64,000 bases of DNA from Lotus japonicus (taxonomy: Eukaryota; Streptophyta; Magnoliopsida; Fabales; Fabaceae). The notes under the pieces were generated by a model. The model was not told where the DNA came from and did not search any database. It saw only the letters and a list, made by a program, of their open reading frames with translations. Location of the stretch: the NCBI RefSeq assembly GCF_012489685.1, contig NC_080045.1, positions 3,477,001-3,541,000 on the forward strand, written 5' to 3'. Both the position numbers and the translations under genes were made by a program. Of the stretch, positions 1 to 10,846 are shown in pieces; positions within the stretch are counted from its first letter, which is position 1, and every line of letters starts with the position of its first letter.

Positions 1-3000
1 TATACAAGCATGATGATGGCAAGATTATCTCACGACAGGTGGTGTGCAATAGGGCTGGACAAAGGCATCAGAAGCATATGCATAATAGTGGCAGAAGAAA
101 ACAACCTAAGCCTATTACTAGAGTGGGTTGCCTTGCTAGAATTCGATTTCGTTGTTTTTCTAGCAGTAAAAGGTGGAAAGTGGTTTTTTTTTTGCGATGA
201 ACACAATCACCCATTAACACCATATAAGCATGTTCATTTGATTCCAAAATTCCGGCAATTGAGTGAAGGGGACAAAGCTCAAGCAGAAGGTATGAACCTA
301 TTTGGTGTGAGGACCCGCAATATTATGGAGGTGATGATGGGCCAAAAAGGTGGGGCTGAGTCGGTAGGCTTTACCGGCAAGGACTTGGCCAACCACCTAG
401 ACAAGCAAAAAAGGAAAAGAGTCAAAGATGGTGATGCAGTTGCGGCGCTGTCCTATTTACAAGGAAAACTTGACAGTGACCCACTATTTTTCTTCAAGTA
501 CAACAAATCGGAACAAGGTAATCTCCTTAACTTGCTATGGTGTGATGGAACCAGTAGAATGGATTATAACGTGTTTGGAGATGTGGTTGCCTTTGATAGC
601 ACATACAAGAAGAACAAGTATAACAAACCTCTTGTGATTTTTTGTGGATACAACCACCACAACAAACAACTATCTTTGCTGCTGCACTTGTTCATGATGA
701 GAAAACTGAGACTTTCATATGGGTTTTGGAAACCTTGACTGAAGCAATGTTTAACAGGCATCCTAAGGTGGCGGTTACAGATGGAGATCTAGCAATGAAG
801 GAAGCTATTAGAGTTGTGTGGCCGAATACCACGCATCGTCAATGTGCATGGCACATTCACCAGAATGCTTTGAAAAATATTAGAAATCTTGACTTTGCAA
901 ATGAATTCAAGTTATTTGTGTACGCTAACTTAAACCCTGACAAGTTTGGAGAGAAGTGGGATAAACTGGTTGAGAAATATGGTATAGCCAACAATCCATG
1001 GATTGATACGATGTATGAGACAAGAGCTTCTTGGGCAAGCACCTTCATGCAAGACAAATTTTTTGCCGGTATTAGGACGACATCCTTATGTGAAGGTATT
1101 AACTCATTCATAAAGAATTATCTGCATTGCAAGTGTTCCTTGTTGGATTTTCTTTTCAATTTTGAGCGGGCTATGAAGAAATACAGGCACAATGAGTTGG
1201 AATCTGATTTTAAGTCTTCTTATGGTGAGCCTGTTATGACAACAGCACTTAGTGGCATTGAGTATGGAGCTGCCAAAATATTAACAATCCATGGATTGAT
1301 ACGATGTATGAGACAAGAGCTTCTTGGGCAAGCACCTTCATGCAAGACAAATTTTTTGCCGGTATTAGGACGACATCCTTATGTGAAGGTATTAACTCAT
1401 TCATAAAGAATTATCTGCATTGTAAGTGTTCCTTGTTGGATTTTCTTTTCAATTTTGAGCGGGCTATGAAGAAATACAGGCACAATGAGTTGGAATCTGA
1501 TTTTAAGTCTTCTTATGGTGAGCCTGTTATGACAACAGCACTTAGTGGCATTGAGTATGGAGCTGCCAAAATATTAACAAGGAGCATGTTTTGGGAAGTC
1601 AAGGGTCAAATTGAGGATGCCCTGGGGCTAAATGTGGAGCGTTCTGAGGTGGCCAATATTGTGATGATGAAAATGAGAAAAATTAGCAATCGCAGAAAAG
1701 AATATATTGTTGTTTATGATAAGAACCAGAAAAAGTTTGTATGTGAATGTGGTTATTTTGAGTTTTATGGCATCCCTTGTTCTCATATAAAAGCTGGGAT
1801 GAGAAGTGAGTATATTGATGAATTTCCAAGCAATCTAGTTTCTAAGAGGTGGTTGAAAACAGCCAAGTCTGCTCATGTGTATTCAATTTCAGAGCCTAGT
1901 ATTCATTCACAGAATATGAAATTGTTGCGAAAAGGAGCTATGTCTGCCGCATGCAACTATCTCGCAGAAATAGCATGCGAAAAGGATGATGATTTTTCAA
2001 GTGTAATGGAAGACATTTATAAGCTGTTGAGGGATGTTCAGAAGAGTCGCAAACCGGGTTGTACAACAAAGAGTGCAGCCTTTAATGTGGGTGATCCAAC
2101 TGTTGTACAGGGTAGAGGTGCCCCCAAGAAGACCAGAACTGTCACCAAGAGAAGGCATTGCTCAAATTGCAGGGGTATTGGACACACGATTCGTACGTTC
2201 CCGGTTTTGCTTTATCCTGATCAAGTCAATAACAGTGAAACAGGTGAATCTGCAAGTGAAGGAATTGAGGACAGCACAGACGACGAGGTGATTCTGATAT
2301 TCACCATATTTATTGCCTGGTCTGATCATAATCATGTTGCTTGTGCATTTGGATATATAATTGTTAAAATTGAAATGATTTACAGACAAACGTTGGTAGC
2401 GTAGATCGGCAGAATAAGGGGGCTTCGGTGGCAAGTAAACTTAAATCGCAGCAACGGAAGCAGGGAAATGACTCCTCATCCACCCAAGTATGTGTAAATG
2501 AAATGCTTGTCATTCATCTTAAATTTTCTTGCATTGTGCTCAAGTTTTCTTTTTAGAGTGATATGTGCTTACAAATTTTGCAGAACAAGCGTTCAAATCA
2601 GAACACGGTGTCGACAAAACAAAATAAGCGTAAATCTAAGCAGCGAGAAGTCCCAGTCATGATTCATTCAAGCCAAGTATCTGTGAATGAAGTGGTGAGT
2701 ATTTTTCATTATCTTCTTGTTTTTAAGTTTACTTAAATGCATCAATGTGTGAGTCTCTGATTCCTGGTCATAACCTGTGCAGACTCAGAGTTCACCGAAT
2801 AATGCAGGTCGCGGTGATGTGGATAACAACAGAGTTACTTTGTTGCCCCAGCATCCACAGGAAATACCTTTGACCCAAGAATCTGTGAATCAGGTAATTA
2901 GGATGGTTGTATAATTTATTTATTTTCCCTTCAGTGGTGTTTACTCAAGTTTCTCATTAAATTGTTTTCTCGTGGACATAATCTGGGTAGGTACAGGTTT

Positions 3001-3278
3001 ATAACATGGAGCCTATTGTACAACAAGTCCACTATCCTGTTGTTCGTGCTTCAGCTGGACTTCCATTTTTGCAACCTACTTATGCCGTGAATATGACTAA
3101 TGGAGTTCAGGTGTTTCCACAGTTTATACAGCACCAAAACGTCCAGGTTCCTTACCAAGGAGTTCAGATGCAAACTCTATTTCAAGCTGGACCTTCTGGC
3201 TTACTCCCGACATTTTCATCGACGTTGGCGGCAGTCGATAGGAGACACAATAGAAATTCAAGTTTAGGAAATAATTGA
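1..3278 (+). pseudogene. FAR1-related (FRS) gene, multiply broken, 5' truncated by window edge
   Basis: The segments read as a FAR1/FRS protein: a FAR1 DNA-binding domain ending near 'CDEHNHPL', a MULE-type transposase core, a SWIM zinc finger ('CECGYFEFYGIPCSHI', about 1741-1790) and a C-terminal zinc knuckle near 2160-2210. Family members are transposase-derived nuclear transcription factors. The frame is broken three times: one T too many in a 10-T run (183-192), a one-base loss near 668, and a 293-bp tandem duplication (990-1575) that shifts frame. The last Cys of the zinc knuckle is also changed (Phe at 'HTIRTFP'). Downstream exons are still readable at about 2385-2487, 2584-2694, 2783-2893 and 2997-3278 with phase-0 GT-AG introns, so this was a spliced host gene rather than a bare transposon. 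The family call is firm; the dead status rests on the sequence being free of assembly errors. Confidence 0.85.
990..1575 (+). repeat. 293-bp exact tandem duplication inside the FAR1-like gene
   Basis: Positions 990-1282 are repeated at 1283-1575. I saw one difference (gcaag versus gtaag within 'ctgcattg..agtgttcc'). The unit length is not a multiple of three, so the second copy is out of frame with the first. The very high identity means it is either recent or an assembly artefact. Confidence 0.9.
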
Positions 3279-4002
3279 AAGCATTTCATTTTAATTCAGT
3301 TTGATTTTGATATTGGAACAAATTATGTATTTGTGTGAAGGAAAAAAATTATTAAATTATATTTTAAAAACATCTTCTGAAAAAACAATATAAGTGCAGA
3401 CTTTACAATATGTGAACCACTTATTTCATGCATTTTTTTTGGGTCAGAGTGTTGTTCATCTCACAAAAGGGTCAAGCCCAAAAACCATGAGCCTGTTACA
3501 AGTGAGGTTCAAAATAAAATGATCAAACAATAAAATTACAACAACAAAAAAAAAATAGCTGATCACTGATTGCATTAAAGCTGCCTTTGTTCACAATAAG
3601 AATTGGCTGAACCCAAAAATTTTTTTGATTTGGCCTTTTGTTGTGAAGACCAGCAATGAAGTTTTTGTTTTTGGTCTGTTAGCCCATTGATCAATATAAA
3701 CTGCGTTTTAGATCCTTTTATAGTCCCAAAGGTTTTCATTTTGGTCCAGTTAGCACATTTCATCAGTAGAAATCAACTTCAAACATGACAAATTAAACTA
3801 GCAAAACGTAAAATTATCGCTAATAATTAAGAACAGTAACAAAGATTATCAGCAATAGCTACCGAAATTGTTCCAAAACGTCACCGAACATGTCGGTGAA
3901 CATAAAAGTACGGTTACCAAACAGTATAGCTTAGGTTCAAATTATAAATTTCAGCAAAAAAAAAAAAAACATAGCCAGTCCAGTTTCCATCTCCACTCCA
4001 CC
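3279..4002. other. AT-rich intergenic stretch
   Basis: This lies between the 3' end of the FAR1-like gene and the 3' end of the convergent B3 gene. It contains homopolymer A runs and no reading frame or repeat that I can assign. Confidence 0.6.
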
Positions 4003-4964
4003 CTAATCAGCAAAGGCAATCATGATGTCCACAATTCTCTGATTCATGTAATGAAACTTGAAAGCACAGACATCCCCTTCTGCAAGCTGATACTTTCTAA
4101 CGAATTCCCTCCAGCCACTACCAAACTTGCTCTTCGCCTGGCCATGAATGAGTTTGCATTCCACCAGTTTATCATTTAGACCCTCATATGGACCTTTCAG
4201 AAACACTGGATCAGATCCAAACTTCTTTAAGTGCTTCCCAATTTTCACAGGTAGGTCCTAAGAAATTGCATAAAACATGGGTTATATGCTTGCTTACATG
4301 GTACAAGAATTAAAAATGCTGATGAAAATAAATATAGAAAGAACAGCAAGTTACCAGTTGGCTTCCTTTGGCATGATGGTCTTTGAGGGTAATAGTGAAG
4401 GAGGGATTTTCAGATTCATGGTTAAATAGCACAAAGGTGGAGTTGGGAATACGCTTGAAAGGGGGTGTTACTGTAGGTGGTGGAACAGACAGGTATTCAC
4501 GAAGCTTATTAACATCATCTTCCTCTGTCTTCACGGGCCAGCCATGATATTTGATTTGCTTATGCTTAGAATTGAAAATAACAATCTTAAATCTTGACCT
4601 GCCCACACATTTGAAGAGGAACCAGCATACACCAGTGAAACAAAAGACATTGCGTAGCCGTGACCATCCTGTTGTCAAGTACCCTTTTCCATGCAATCTT
4701 TCATACCTAACTTTGTGTGTTACACCTAGAGGGTCAGTCAGATACCAAGTGCAGTCCACCCGGTAATTGCCCATCTTGACCAATGTCTCAGGGACTTCTA
4801 AGTGAGTCTACAAAGAGGAAATCCAAGTAAGAAATCATCAGACTAAAATATACATGTATGTGTATGAACAGATAGTATCTAGTTAGAATGCAGACTATTA
4901 CCATAGCTTGTTCATGACATGCAACGAAATCGTGCTCGGGGATCCTTTTTTGACTGGGTGCCAT
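4003..4964 (-). CDS. B3-domain DNA-binding protein (REM-like), 3 exons
   Basis: The spliced exons are 4964-4902, 4807-4355 and 4257-4003, all phase 0 with GT-AG borders, giving about 256 residues. The protein starts 'MAPSQKRIPEHDF'. An N-terminal degenerate B3-like region covers about residues 20-100. A clearer C-terminal B3 domain follows (about 145-256), ending with the typical 'GWREFVRKYQLAEGDVCAF' strand-loop pattern. B3 proteins of the REM group are plant nuclear DNA-binding factors; the target of this one is unknown. The start is the first ATG in the frame that joins all exons. A likely 5' untranslated exon lies near 5900-5813, with an intron running to about 4990. The gene looks intact. 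It shares its fold family, but little sequence, with the smaller B3-like gene at 8014-8571. Confidence 0.8.
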
Positions 4965-5910
4965 AGTAGAACACAGTACTTGCTTCTATAAACATGTTTG
5001 CACAAAAAAACATGAAGTAAATCATATGATTTTCAACACAATGAAGAGGAAAAGTAAGAAAAGAGCACATAATAAATCGTTTACAAGTAGCACATGCATG
5101 AAAATCAGGGTAAAGGACAAACACACACAAAGTATTCTATTGGACAGAGATTATTCAATATGATTTTCATCACAATGAAGAGGGAAAGTAAGATAAGAGC
5201 AATATATTAGATGTATAACATGCATGAAAAATCAGGGGAAAGGGAGAATGGCAAAATATTCAATCTGACAGTAAGTGAAAAAAGGCAAAGTATTAAATTT
5301 GACAGGAAATGAGTTACAATTGGAACTATGTAATTTAAGTAAAAATTTGTCATAAACAAATGTTTGGTAAAAAATGGAAAAGAGACTATCAGTATTGAGA
5401 AAGGTGGAAACTTTGAACATGAATATGGCATATACCATAAAGACATAATCAGATGGTCAAAGGTCGTTGTCAGTCTGAACAAAGATGAAAAATTTGTGAT
5501 GGACCATGGCATATAACTTTAATTAGTTCTTTTGTACTGCAGGCAAAGGTCACTATCATACCGAAGAAGGGTGGAAAATTCGTAATGACAAGTTACATAA
5601 AGAAATCAATACCCATTAGAAATAGAACATGCATGAACATCAGGGGGGGAAAGGGAAACGGAAAGCGATTCAATCTGACAAAAACTTGTGAACTCAATGT
5701 TTTCCATGCACAACTAAATCGGCGACCCAAATTTCATGAATATCAAAAAGAAATCAGGAATATCAAGTATCAAAATGGAGTGAAAATTCTGTAAAATTGA
5801 AAGAATCTTACTAGAGATGAGTGCCTGCAAGCGTCTCAAATGTCCGTGCAAAAAAACCCTAAAATCGCCGTCCACTGCTTGGAAGAATGTCTACCCTCTC
5901 GATTTCTCCT
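4965..5910 (-). promoter_or_regulatory. 5' leader intron and promoter side of the B3 gene, with imperfect repeats
   Basis: On the minus strand a probable leader exon (about 5900-5813) ends at a GTAAGA donor, and an acceptor lies near 4992 just upstream of the ATG. Within this intron a unit containing 'catgcatgaaaatcaggg' or similar recurs near 5093, 5220 and 5630. The two left-hand copies also carry an 'acaatgaagaggaaaagtaag'-like run (5040 and 5172). This is an old internal duplication. No long coding frame is present. Confidence 0.4.
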
Positions 5911-6061
5911 ATGAGTGGGTTGTGATGGTTTTTTGTTCTTGATAATCGAATAATCGAATAAGCATTGAATGATCGTAACCGATCATATGGGAAATATAAA
6001 AAGTTGGTGAAAAAGTTTCTTTTTTACTGAATATATAAATTTTGAGTCTTATAAAAAACAA

Positions 6062-6252
6062 AAAACAATCACTGTCTAAGTGGTTAATACTACTCTTATT
6101 TAGCAATAGGTCCAAGGTTCAAATCTAAACTTGGACAGTTTTTCATTTTTACTAATATGTTAAAATTTTTATATTTAGTTATATAAAAAATAATATATTT
6201 TATTTTTTGCGAAAAATCATTTTTTTTGTCATAGATTAATTAACCTTAATCA
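6062..6252 (+). repeat. Dispersed repeat with tRNA-like A/B boxes, copy 1
   Basis: A region with an A-box-like 'TGTCTAAGTGG' and a B-box-like 'GGTTCAAATCT' about 35 bases apart is followed by an AT-rich tail ending 'ttaaccttaatcatgg'. The whole 190-bp unit is repeated at 7421-7616, and its head alone recurs at 9047-9115. It resembles the head of a tRNA-derived SINE but is too degenerate to be a tRNA gene. Confidence 0.55.
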
Positions 6253-6790
6253 TGGCTGGAACCCTAGAGCATCTAACATAACCTAAGAAGCATTGATTCG
6301 TCGTTGCGTGGGACTAATCGTGTTAGGCCAATGAACCGTAAAGCTAACCCTAATAAGTGTTACGCATGACTCGCACTATATCGTTGTGTGAGCCATGCAC
6401 GAGGGTGAGCGAGCGATTTGGATAGCTTGGTGTGAGCCACTATATCGCGGGAACCCTACATCATCTAACATAACCTAAGAAGCATTGATTCGTCGTTTGG
6501 TGGGACTAATCGTGTTAGGCCAATGAACCGTAACGCTAACCCTAATAAGTGTTACGCATGACTCGCACTATATCGTTGTGTGAGCCATGCACGTTGGATA
6601 GCTTTGTGTGAGTCACTATATCGCGGGAACCCTAAATCATCTAACATAACCTAAGAAGCATTGATTCGTCGTTCGGTGGGACTAATGGTGTTAGGCCAAT
6701 GAACCGTAACGCTAACCTAATGCACTATATAGTCTAAATGGTGTTAGGCCATGACTCGTACTGTACTCGTACTATATAGTCTAAATGTCT
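6253..6790 (+). repeat. Degenerate array of the 192-bp satellite-like repeat (left array)
   Basis: About two and a half units of the same repeat as the array at 9216-10580. They are recognised by 'cactatatcgttgtgtgag', 'ctaacataacctaagaagca' and 'gactaatcgtgttaggcc'. The unit spacing is 193 bases (6373 to 6566). The last unit is truncated and scrambled. Confidence 0.85.
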
Positions 6791-6847
6791 AATACATTCT
6801 AGCACATGAACCCTAATGCATCAAGTGGCGGAACTTGGACAACAGAT

Positions 6848-7125
6848 TTACAGAGTATATACTTAAAGAGTAATGATAAATAAATTGGGTTATATTCAAA
6901 ATTGTTATACTTAAATGACAATTATAAATAAATAGATGTATATAAAATCTCAAAATTAGTATTTAAAGATAATATTTAGAATTGATATACTTAAATACTA
7001 ATGATAAATAAATAGATGTAAATAAAATCCCAATAAAAATATTTAAAGTTTCTGTTTAAAATTGTTATACTTGAAGTTTAATGACAAATAATTAGATGTA
7101 AACAAAATCCCAAAGTAAATATTTA
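6848..7125 (+). repeat. AT-rich tandem repeat, period 80 bp
   Basis: The phrase 'attgttatactt' followed by 'ataaataaatagatgta' recurs at 6901, 6981 and 7061, with a weaker copy near 6850. The spacing is exactly 80 bases. No coding potential was seen. Confidence 0.7.
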
Positions 7126-7175
7126 ACGAGATGGAGCAAAATAATACGACAATGTTAAAAAAATAAAAAAGGTTG

Positions 7176-7233
7176 GGTGGATCGAACCCTACCAAACAAG
7201 GTTGAATAAATAGTGTGCAAACCACTGGGACAA
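7176..7233 (-). repeat. tRNA-like module (minus strand)
   Basis: On the minus strand 'TTGTCCCAGTGG' (A-box-like) precedes 'GGGTTCGATCC' (B-box-like) by about 40 bases. It has no acceptor-stem pairing or CCA context, so it is a tRNA-derived repeat rather than a tRNA gene. Confidence 0.4.
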
Positions 7234-7420
7234 GGGAGACGTTATGAATTTATATGGCTTTTATTCTATAAATAGTATGTATCAAAGAAAGAAATTTAAC
7301 CTAATCATTAAATGATCGTAACAGACCAGTGGGAAAGACGAAAACTTGTTTTCTTGGTTTTTTATAAGTTTTGTTTTAGTAATTGGGACATATAAGTGTT
7401 GAGTTGACCGTATAACTAAA

Positions 7421-7616
7421 AACAATCATTGTCAAAGTGGTTAATGCTACACTTATTTAACCTTAGGTCCAAGGTTCAAACCTAAACTTGGACATTTTTT
7501 TTATTTTTACTAATATGTTAACATTTTTAAACTTAGTTATATAAAAAAATAATTTATTTTATTTTTGGCAATTAATATATTTTCTTTTGTCATAGATTAA
7601 TTAACCTTAATCATGG
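7421..7616 (+). repeat. Dispersed repeat with tRNA-like A/B boxes, copy 2
   Basis: Homologous over its full length to 6062-6252: 'GTCAAAGTGGTTAATGC', then 'GGTCCAAGGTTCAAACC', then a poly-T/AT tail and the shared end 'ttaaccttaatcatgg'. Confidence 0.6.
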
Positions 7617-7668
7617 TGTTACGCTCATGAACTGGAATGGAGAAGATCAAAGGTTTATTTAGTTAACA

Positions 7669-7877
7669 TTTCCAAATATTTATGGAGATTAAATTAACGA
7701 ATTTTAAAAATAACTCAAATTGGTTGATTGATTATGAGGTTTCTTAAAACTTATTTTTTAATTTTTTAATTTTCCAATGATCCAAAACCAATATGCCTTT
7801 GAAGCACTACTGGTAGAATTAATTAAGAGACTATGATGACAAAAATTAAATTATAAGGATGAAGGGGAAAATCAATT
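7669..7877 (+). repeat. Dispersed ~205-bp repeat, copy A
   Basis: This segment, from 'tttccaaatatttatggag' to 'gatgaaggggaaaatcaa', occurs again at 15572-15771 inside the Ulp1 gene's third intron, at roughly 90% identity by eye. No clear terminal inverted repeats were seen; it may be an unclassified MITE. Confidence 0.75.
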
Positions 7878-8013
7878 GAACACACGTTTCAAAGAAATTT
7901 CTTGCAAATTTTACTTGATAAAATTACATGCACTATCGGAGAAGAAAATTTATACAACACATTGATTCAGAAATCCCCATACCCAAAACGCTCCTAAATA
8001 TGCTCTTGAAGCC

Positions 8014-8571
8014 CTACACCCTGTGAATATAAGCAATTCGATTCACTGCATTGGTAAAACGGAATCGGAGAAGATCAGAAGCGCATATATCGTTAACATC
8101 GCAAAAACTACTCCATCCATCCCCCATCTTAGCAATGCTGGAGTTGGGAAGAAGGTGCATGGAAAATTCCCTCGGATATTCCTGAGGACCGATAAAAATC
8201 CACTTGTCAACCCCAACTCCTTTCAGGAACGAAGCACCAGATTTGGGCACGGGCTGCATAAAATAAAAAATATTGAATATGGATTAGAAGACATAAATAT
8301 CACAAATTCATATATAGCAAAAGATAATCATAAAGAAACTTACAACTTCATTAAAAGAAAAAAACTCTGAAGTGATTTGTGTGTCAAATTCACATTCAAA
8401 TAACACTTCATGAACAACATTTTGTTGATCAGCAACATCAACTTGCCCACCTTCTTGAATAGAACTCTGCTCATCGTCAGACAAAATAGGAGGCTCAGAA
8501 GGAGTAGGAGGGTTATACGAAGGACTCCCATTCGGATCAACTTCACCTGAAAAGCTAAGATCATGATCCAT
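8014..8571 (-). CDS. Small B3-like protein, 2 exons
   Basis: Exons 8571-8344 and 8253-8014 join in phase 0 across a GTAAGT...TGCAG intron, giving about 155 residues from 'MDHDLSFSGEVDPNG'. The N-terminal half (1-76) is acidic and proline-rich with no known fold. The C-terminal half resembles the second half of a B3 domain ('GDGWSSFCDVNDICASDLL'), so about half of the usual 100-residue domain is present. This could be a B3 protein trimmed at its N-terminus, or a fusion of a new acidic exon to a half domain. DNA binding is therefore doubtful. It sits between the two 192-bp arrays. Confidence 0.6.
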
Positions 8572-9215
8572 TATAACCGAATAAAATATGATATGGGAAA
8601 TCCAAACTAAAGAACGGAAGAGTTTATAGAGGGGAAGAATTAAAAGACATGATGGTTGAAGTTCCATGCAAAATGAGATGTTTACACGTGTTCCACTTTT
8701 AAACCACCTTTGAAATTAAAATCAAGGAGAAGGAGAAAAAAGCATATGAAGCATTCGTTGAATAGACATTGATATCTGGTCATGTAAGTTGATGTAACAG
8801 GTGCAGTTGAAGACGGAAAGGTGGTAAAAAGAAGCAATGATGAAAACAAAATCGCATTGGTCCCCGTGCTGGTTCGTTGGTACTTTCATTATACTAGTTT
8901 AAAAAATCCGCGTGGTGGTCCCGTGCTGGTCCCGTGTTCGAGTTCATGTCTCAATTTTTTTTTCCTTTCATTTGTTTTCTTGTTTTATGATTATTGTGTT
9001 AAATTATTAGACTTATACCTATTAAATCGAACAGATCACAAAAGTCGATAACTGTCAAAGTGGTTAATGCCACACCAATTTAGCTATGGGTCCAAGGTTC
9101 AAATCCAAACTTTGGCAGTTTTATTTTTTATAATTTTTTTTGATAAGCTAACTTTCGCAGTTTTTTAAGTAGGTGACTTAAGGTTGATCTTAAAAAAAAA
9201 GTTAAATTAGGATTT
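8572..9215. other. Spacer with two tRNA-like modules
   Basis: Upstream of the small B3 gene. A plus-strand tRNA-like module lies at 8870-8946 ('GGTTCGTTGG' ... 'GTGTTCGAGTTC') and another at 9047-9115 ('GTCAAAGTGGTTAATGC' ... 'GGTTCAAATCC'). The latter is a partial third copy of the 6062/7421 repeat. No gene was seen. Confidence 0.5.
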
Positions 9216-10580
9216 GAACGCTCTTACTATATCGTTGTGTGAGCCATGCACGAGGGTGAGCGAGCGATTTGGATAGCTTGGTGTGAGTCACTATATCGCG
9301 GGAACCCTACATCATCTAACATAACCTAAGAAGCATTGATTCGTCGTTTGGTGGGACTAATCGTGTTAGGCCAATGAACCGTAACGCTAACCCTAATAAG
9401 TGTTACGCATGACTCGCACTATATCGTTGTGTGAGCCATGCACGAGGGTGAGCGAGCGATTTGGATAGCTTGGTGTGAGCCACTATATCGCGGGAACCCT
9501 ACATCATCTAACATAACCTAAGAAGCATTGATTCGTCGTTTGGTGGGACTAATCGTGTTAGGCCAATGAACCGTAACGCTAACCCTAATAAGTGTTACGC
9601 ATGACTCGCACTATTTCGTTGTGTGAGCCATGCACGAGGGTGAGCGAGCGATTTGGATAGCTTGGTGTGAGCCACTATATCGCGGGAACCCTACATCATC
9701 TAACATAACCTAAGAAGCATTGATTCGTCGTTTGGTGGGACTAATCGTGTTAGGCCAATGAACCGTAACGCTAACCCTAATAAGTGTTACGCATGACTCG
9801 CACTATATCGTTGTGTGAGCCATGCACGAGGGTGAGCGAGCGATTTGGATAGCTTGGTGTGAGCCACTATATCGCGGGAACCCTACATCATCTAACATAA
9901 CCTAAGAAGCATTGATTCGTCGTTGCGTGGGACTAATGGTGTTAGGCCAATGAACCGTAACGCTAACCCTAATATGTGTTACGCATGACTCGCACTATAT
10001 CGTTGTGTGATCCATGCACGAGGGTGAGCGAGCGATTTGGATAGCTTGGTGTGAGCCACTATATCGCGGGAACCCTACATCATCTAACATAACCTAAGAA
10101 GCATTGATTCGTCGTTGCGTGGGACTAATGGTGTTAGGCCAATGAACCGTAACGCTAACCCTAATATGTGTTACGCATGACTCGCACTATATCGTTGTGT
10201 GATCCATGCACGAGGGTGAGCGAGCGATTTGGATAGCTTGGTGTGAGCCACTATATCGCGGGAACCCTACATCATCTAACATAACCTAAGAAGCATTGAT
10301 TCGTCGTTGCGTGGGACTAATGGTGTTAGGCCAATGAACCGTAACGCTAACCCTAATATGTGTTACGCATGACTAGCACTATATCGTTGTGTGATCCATG
10401 CACGAGGGTGAGCGAGCGATTTGGATAGCTTGGTGTGAGCCACTATATCGCGGGAACCCTACATCATCTAACATAACTTAATAAGCATTGATTCGTCGTT
10501 CGGTGGGACTAATGGTGTTAGGCCAATGAACCGTAACGCTAACCCTAATATGTGAGCGAGCGATTTGGATAGCTTGGTGT
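9216..10580 (+). repeat. 192-bp satellite-like tandem array (right array), ~7 units
   Basis: The landmark 'cactatatcg' (with small changes) recurs at 9417, 9609, 9801, 9993, 10185 and 10377, that is, every 192 bases exactly. Each unit has an internal near-repeat of 'gtgtgagcc' next to 'cactatatcg' in both orders. Two sub-types occur in blocks: the first units carry 'cgtttggtgggactaatcg' and the later ones 'cgttgcgtgggactaatgg' plus 'gtgatccatgc'. It has no coding frame. The 'aaccctaa' strings inside are incidental and not telomeric. Confidence 0.95.
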
Positions 10581-10646
10581 TTTGAATAACTTGGAACCAT
10601 GAAAATAGTTTAAAGGCGTCATTCTAAAAAGAATTGAATTTGCAAA

Positions 10647-10655
<9 letters not shown>

Positions 10656-10683
<28 letters not shown>
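10656..10683. repeat. (AT)n microsatellite
   Basis: A run of about 13 AT units directly follows an A-tract, upstream of a minus-strand tRNA-like module (10691-10765). Confidence 0.9.
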
Positions 10684-10689
<6 letters not shown>

Positions 10690-10690
10690 T

Positions 10691-10765
10691 AGGTCCTATG
10701 TAGGAGTTGAACCCTTAACATGTTATAAATTTTATAAAAATTTGGCCACTGAACCAAGACAAATG
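10691..10765 (-). repeat. tRNA-like module (minus strand)
   Basis: Reverse complement reads 'TTGGTTCAGTGGCC' then 'GGGTTCAACTCC', spaced like A and B boxes. It is one of about ten such modules between 6 and 14 kb. Confidence 0.4.
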
Positions 10766-10846
10766 TTTGAGTAGAAATTGAATTGAGAATATATATATCT
10801 GAGTAAATGGTCTTACTAGCTGTTAAACACAAATTCTCTACCATCT

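Noticed and set aside
5207..5512. Minus-strand frame of about 100 codons
   Set aside because: It lies in the leader intron of the B3 gene, is compositionally simple and has no recognisable fold.
6070..6138. True tRNA gene
   Set aside because: A and B boxes are recognisable but no acceptor or anticodon stems can be drawn, and copies vary freely. The same holds for the other modules.
6253..10580. Telomere-like 'aaccctaa' strings in the 192-bp repeat
   Set aside because: They occur once or twice per unit in fixed places and never as a (CCCTAAA)n run.
9216..10580. CRISPR array
   Set aside because: The units are contiguous 192-bp repeats without spacers, in a plant nuclear context.
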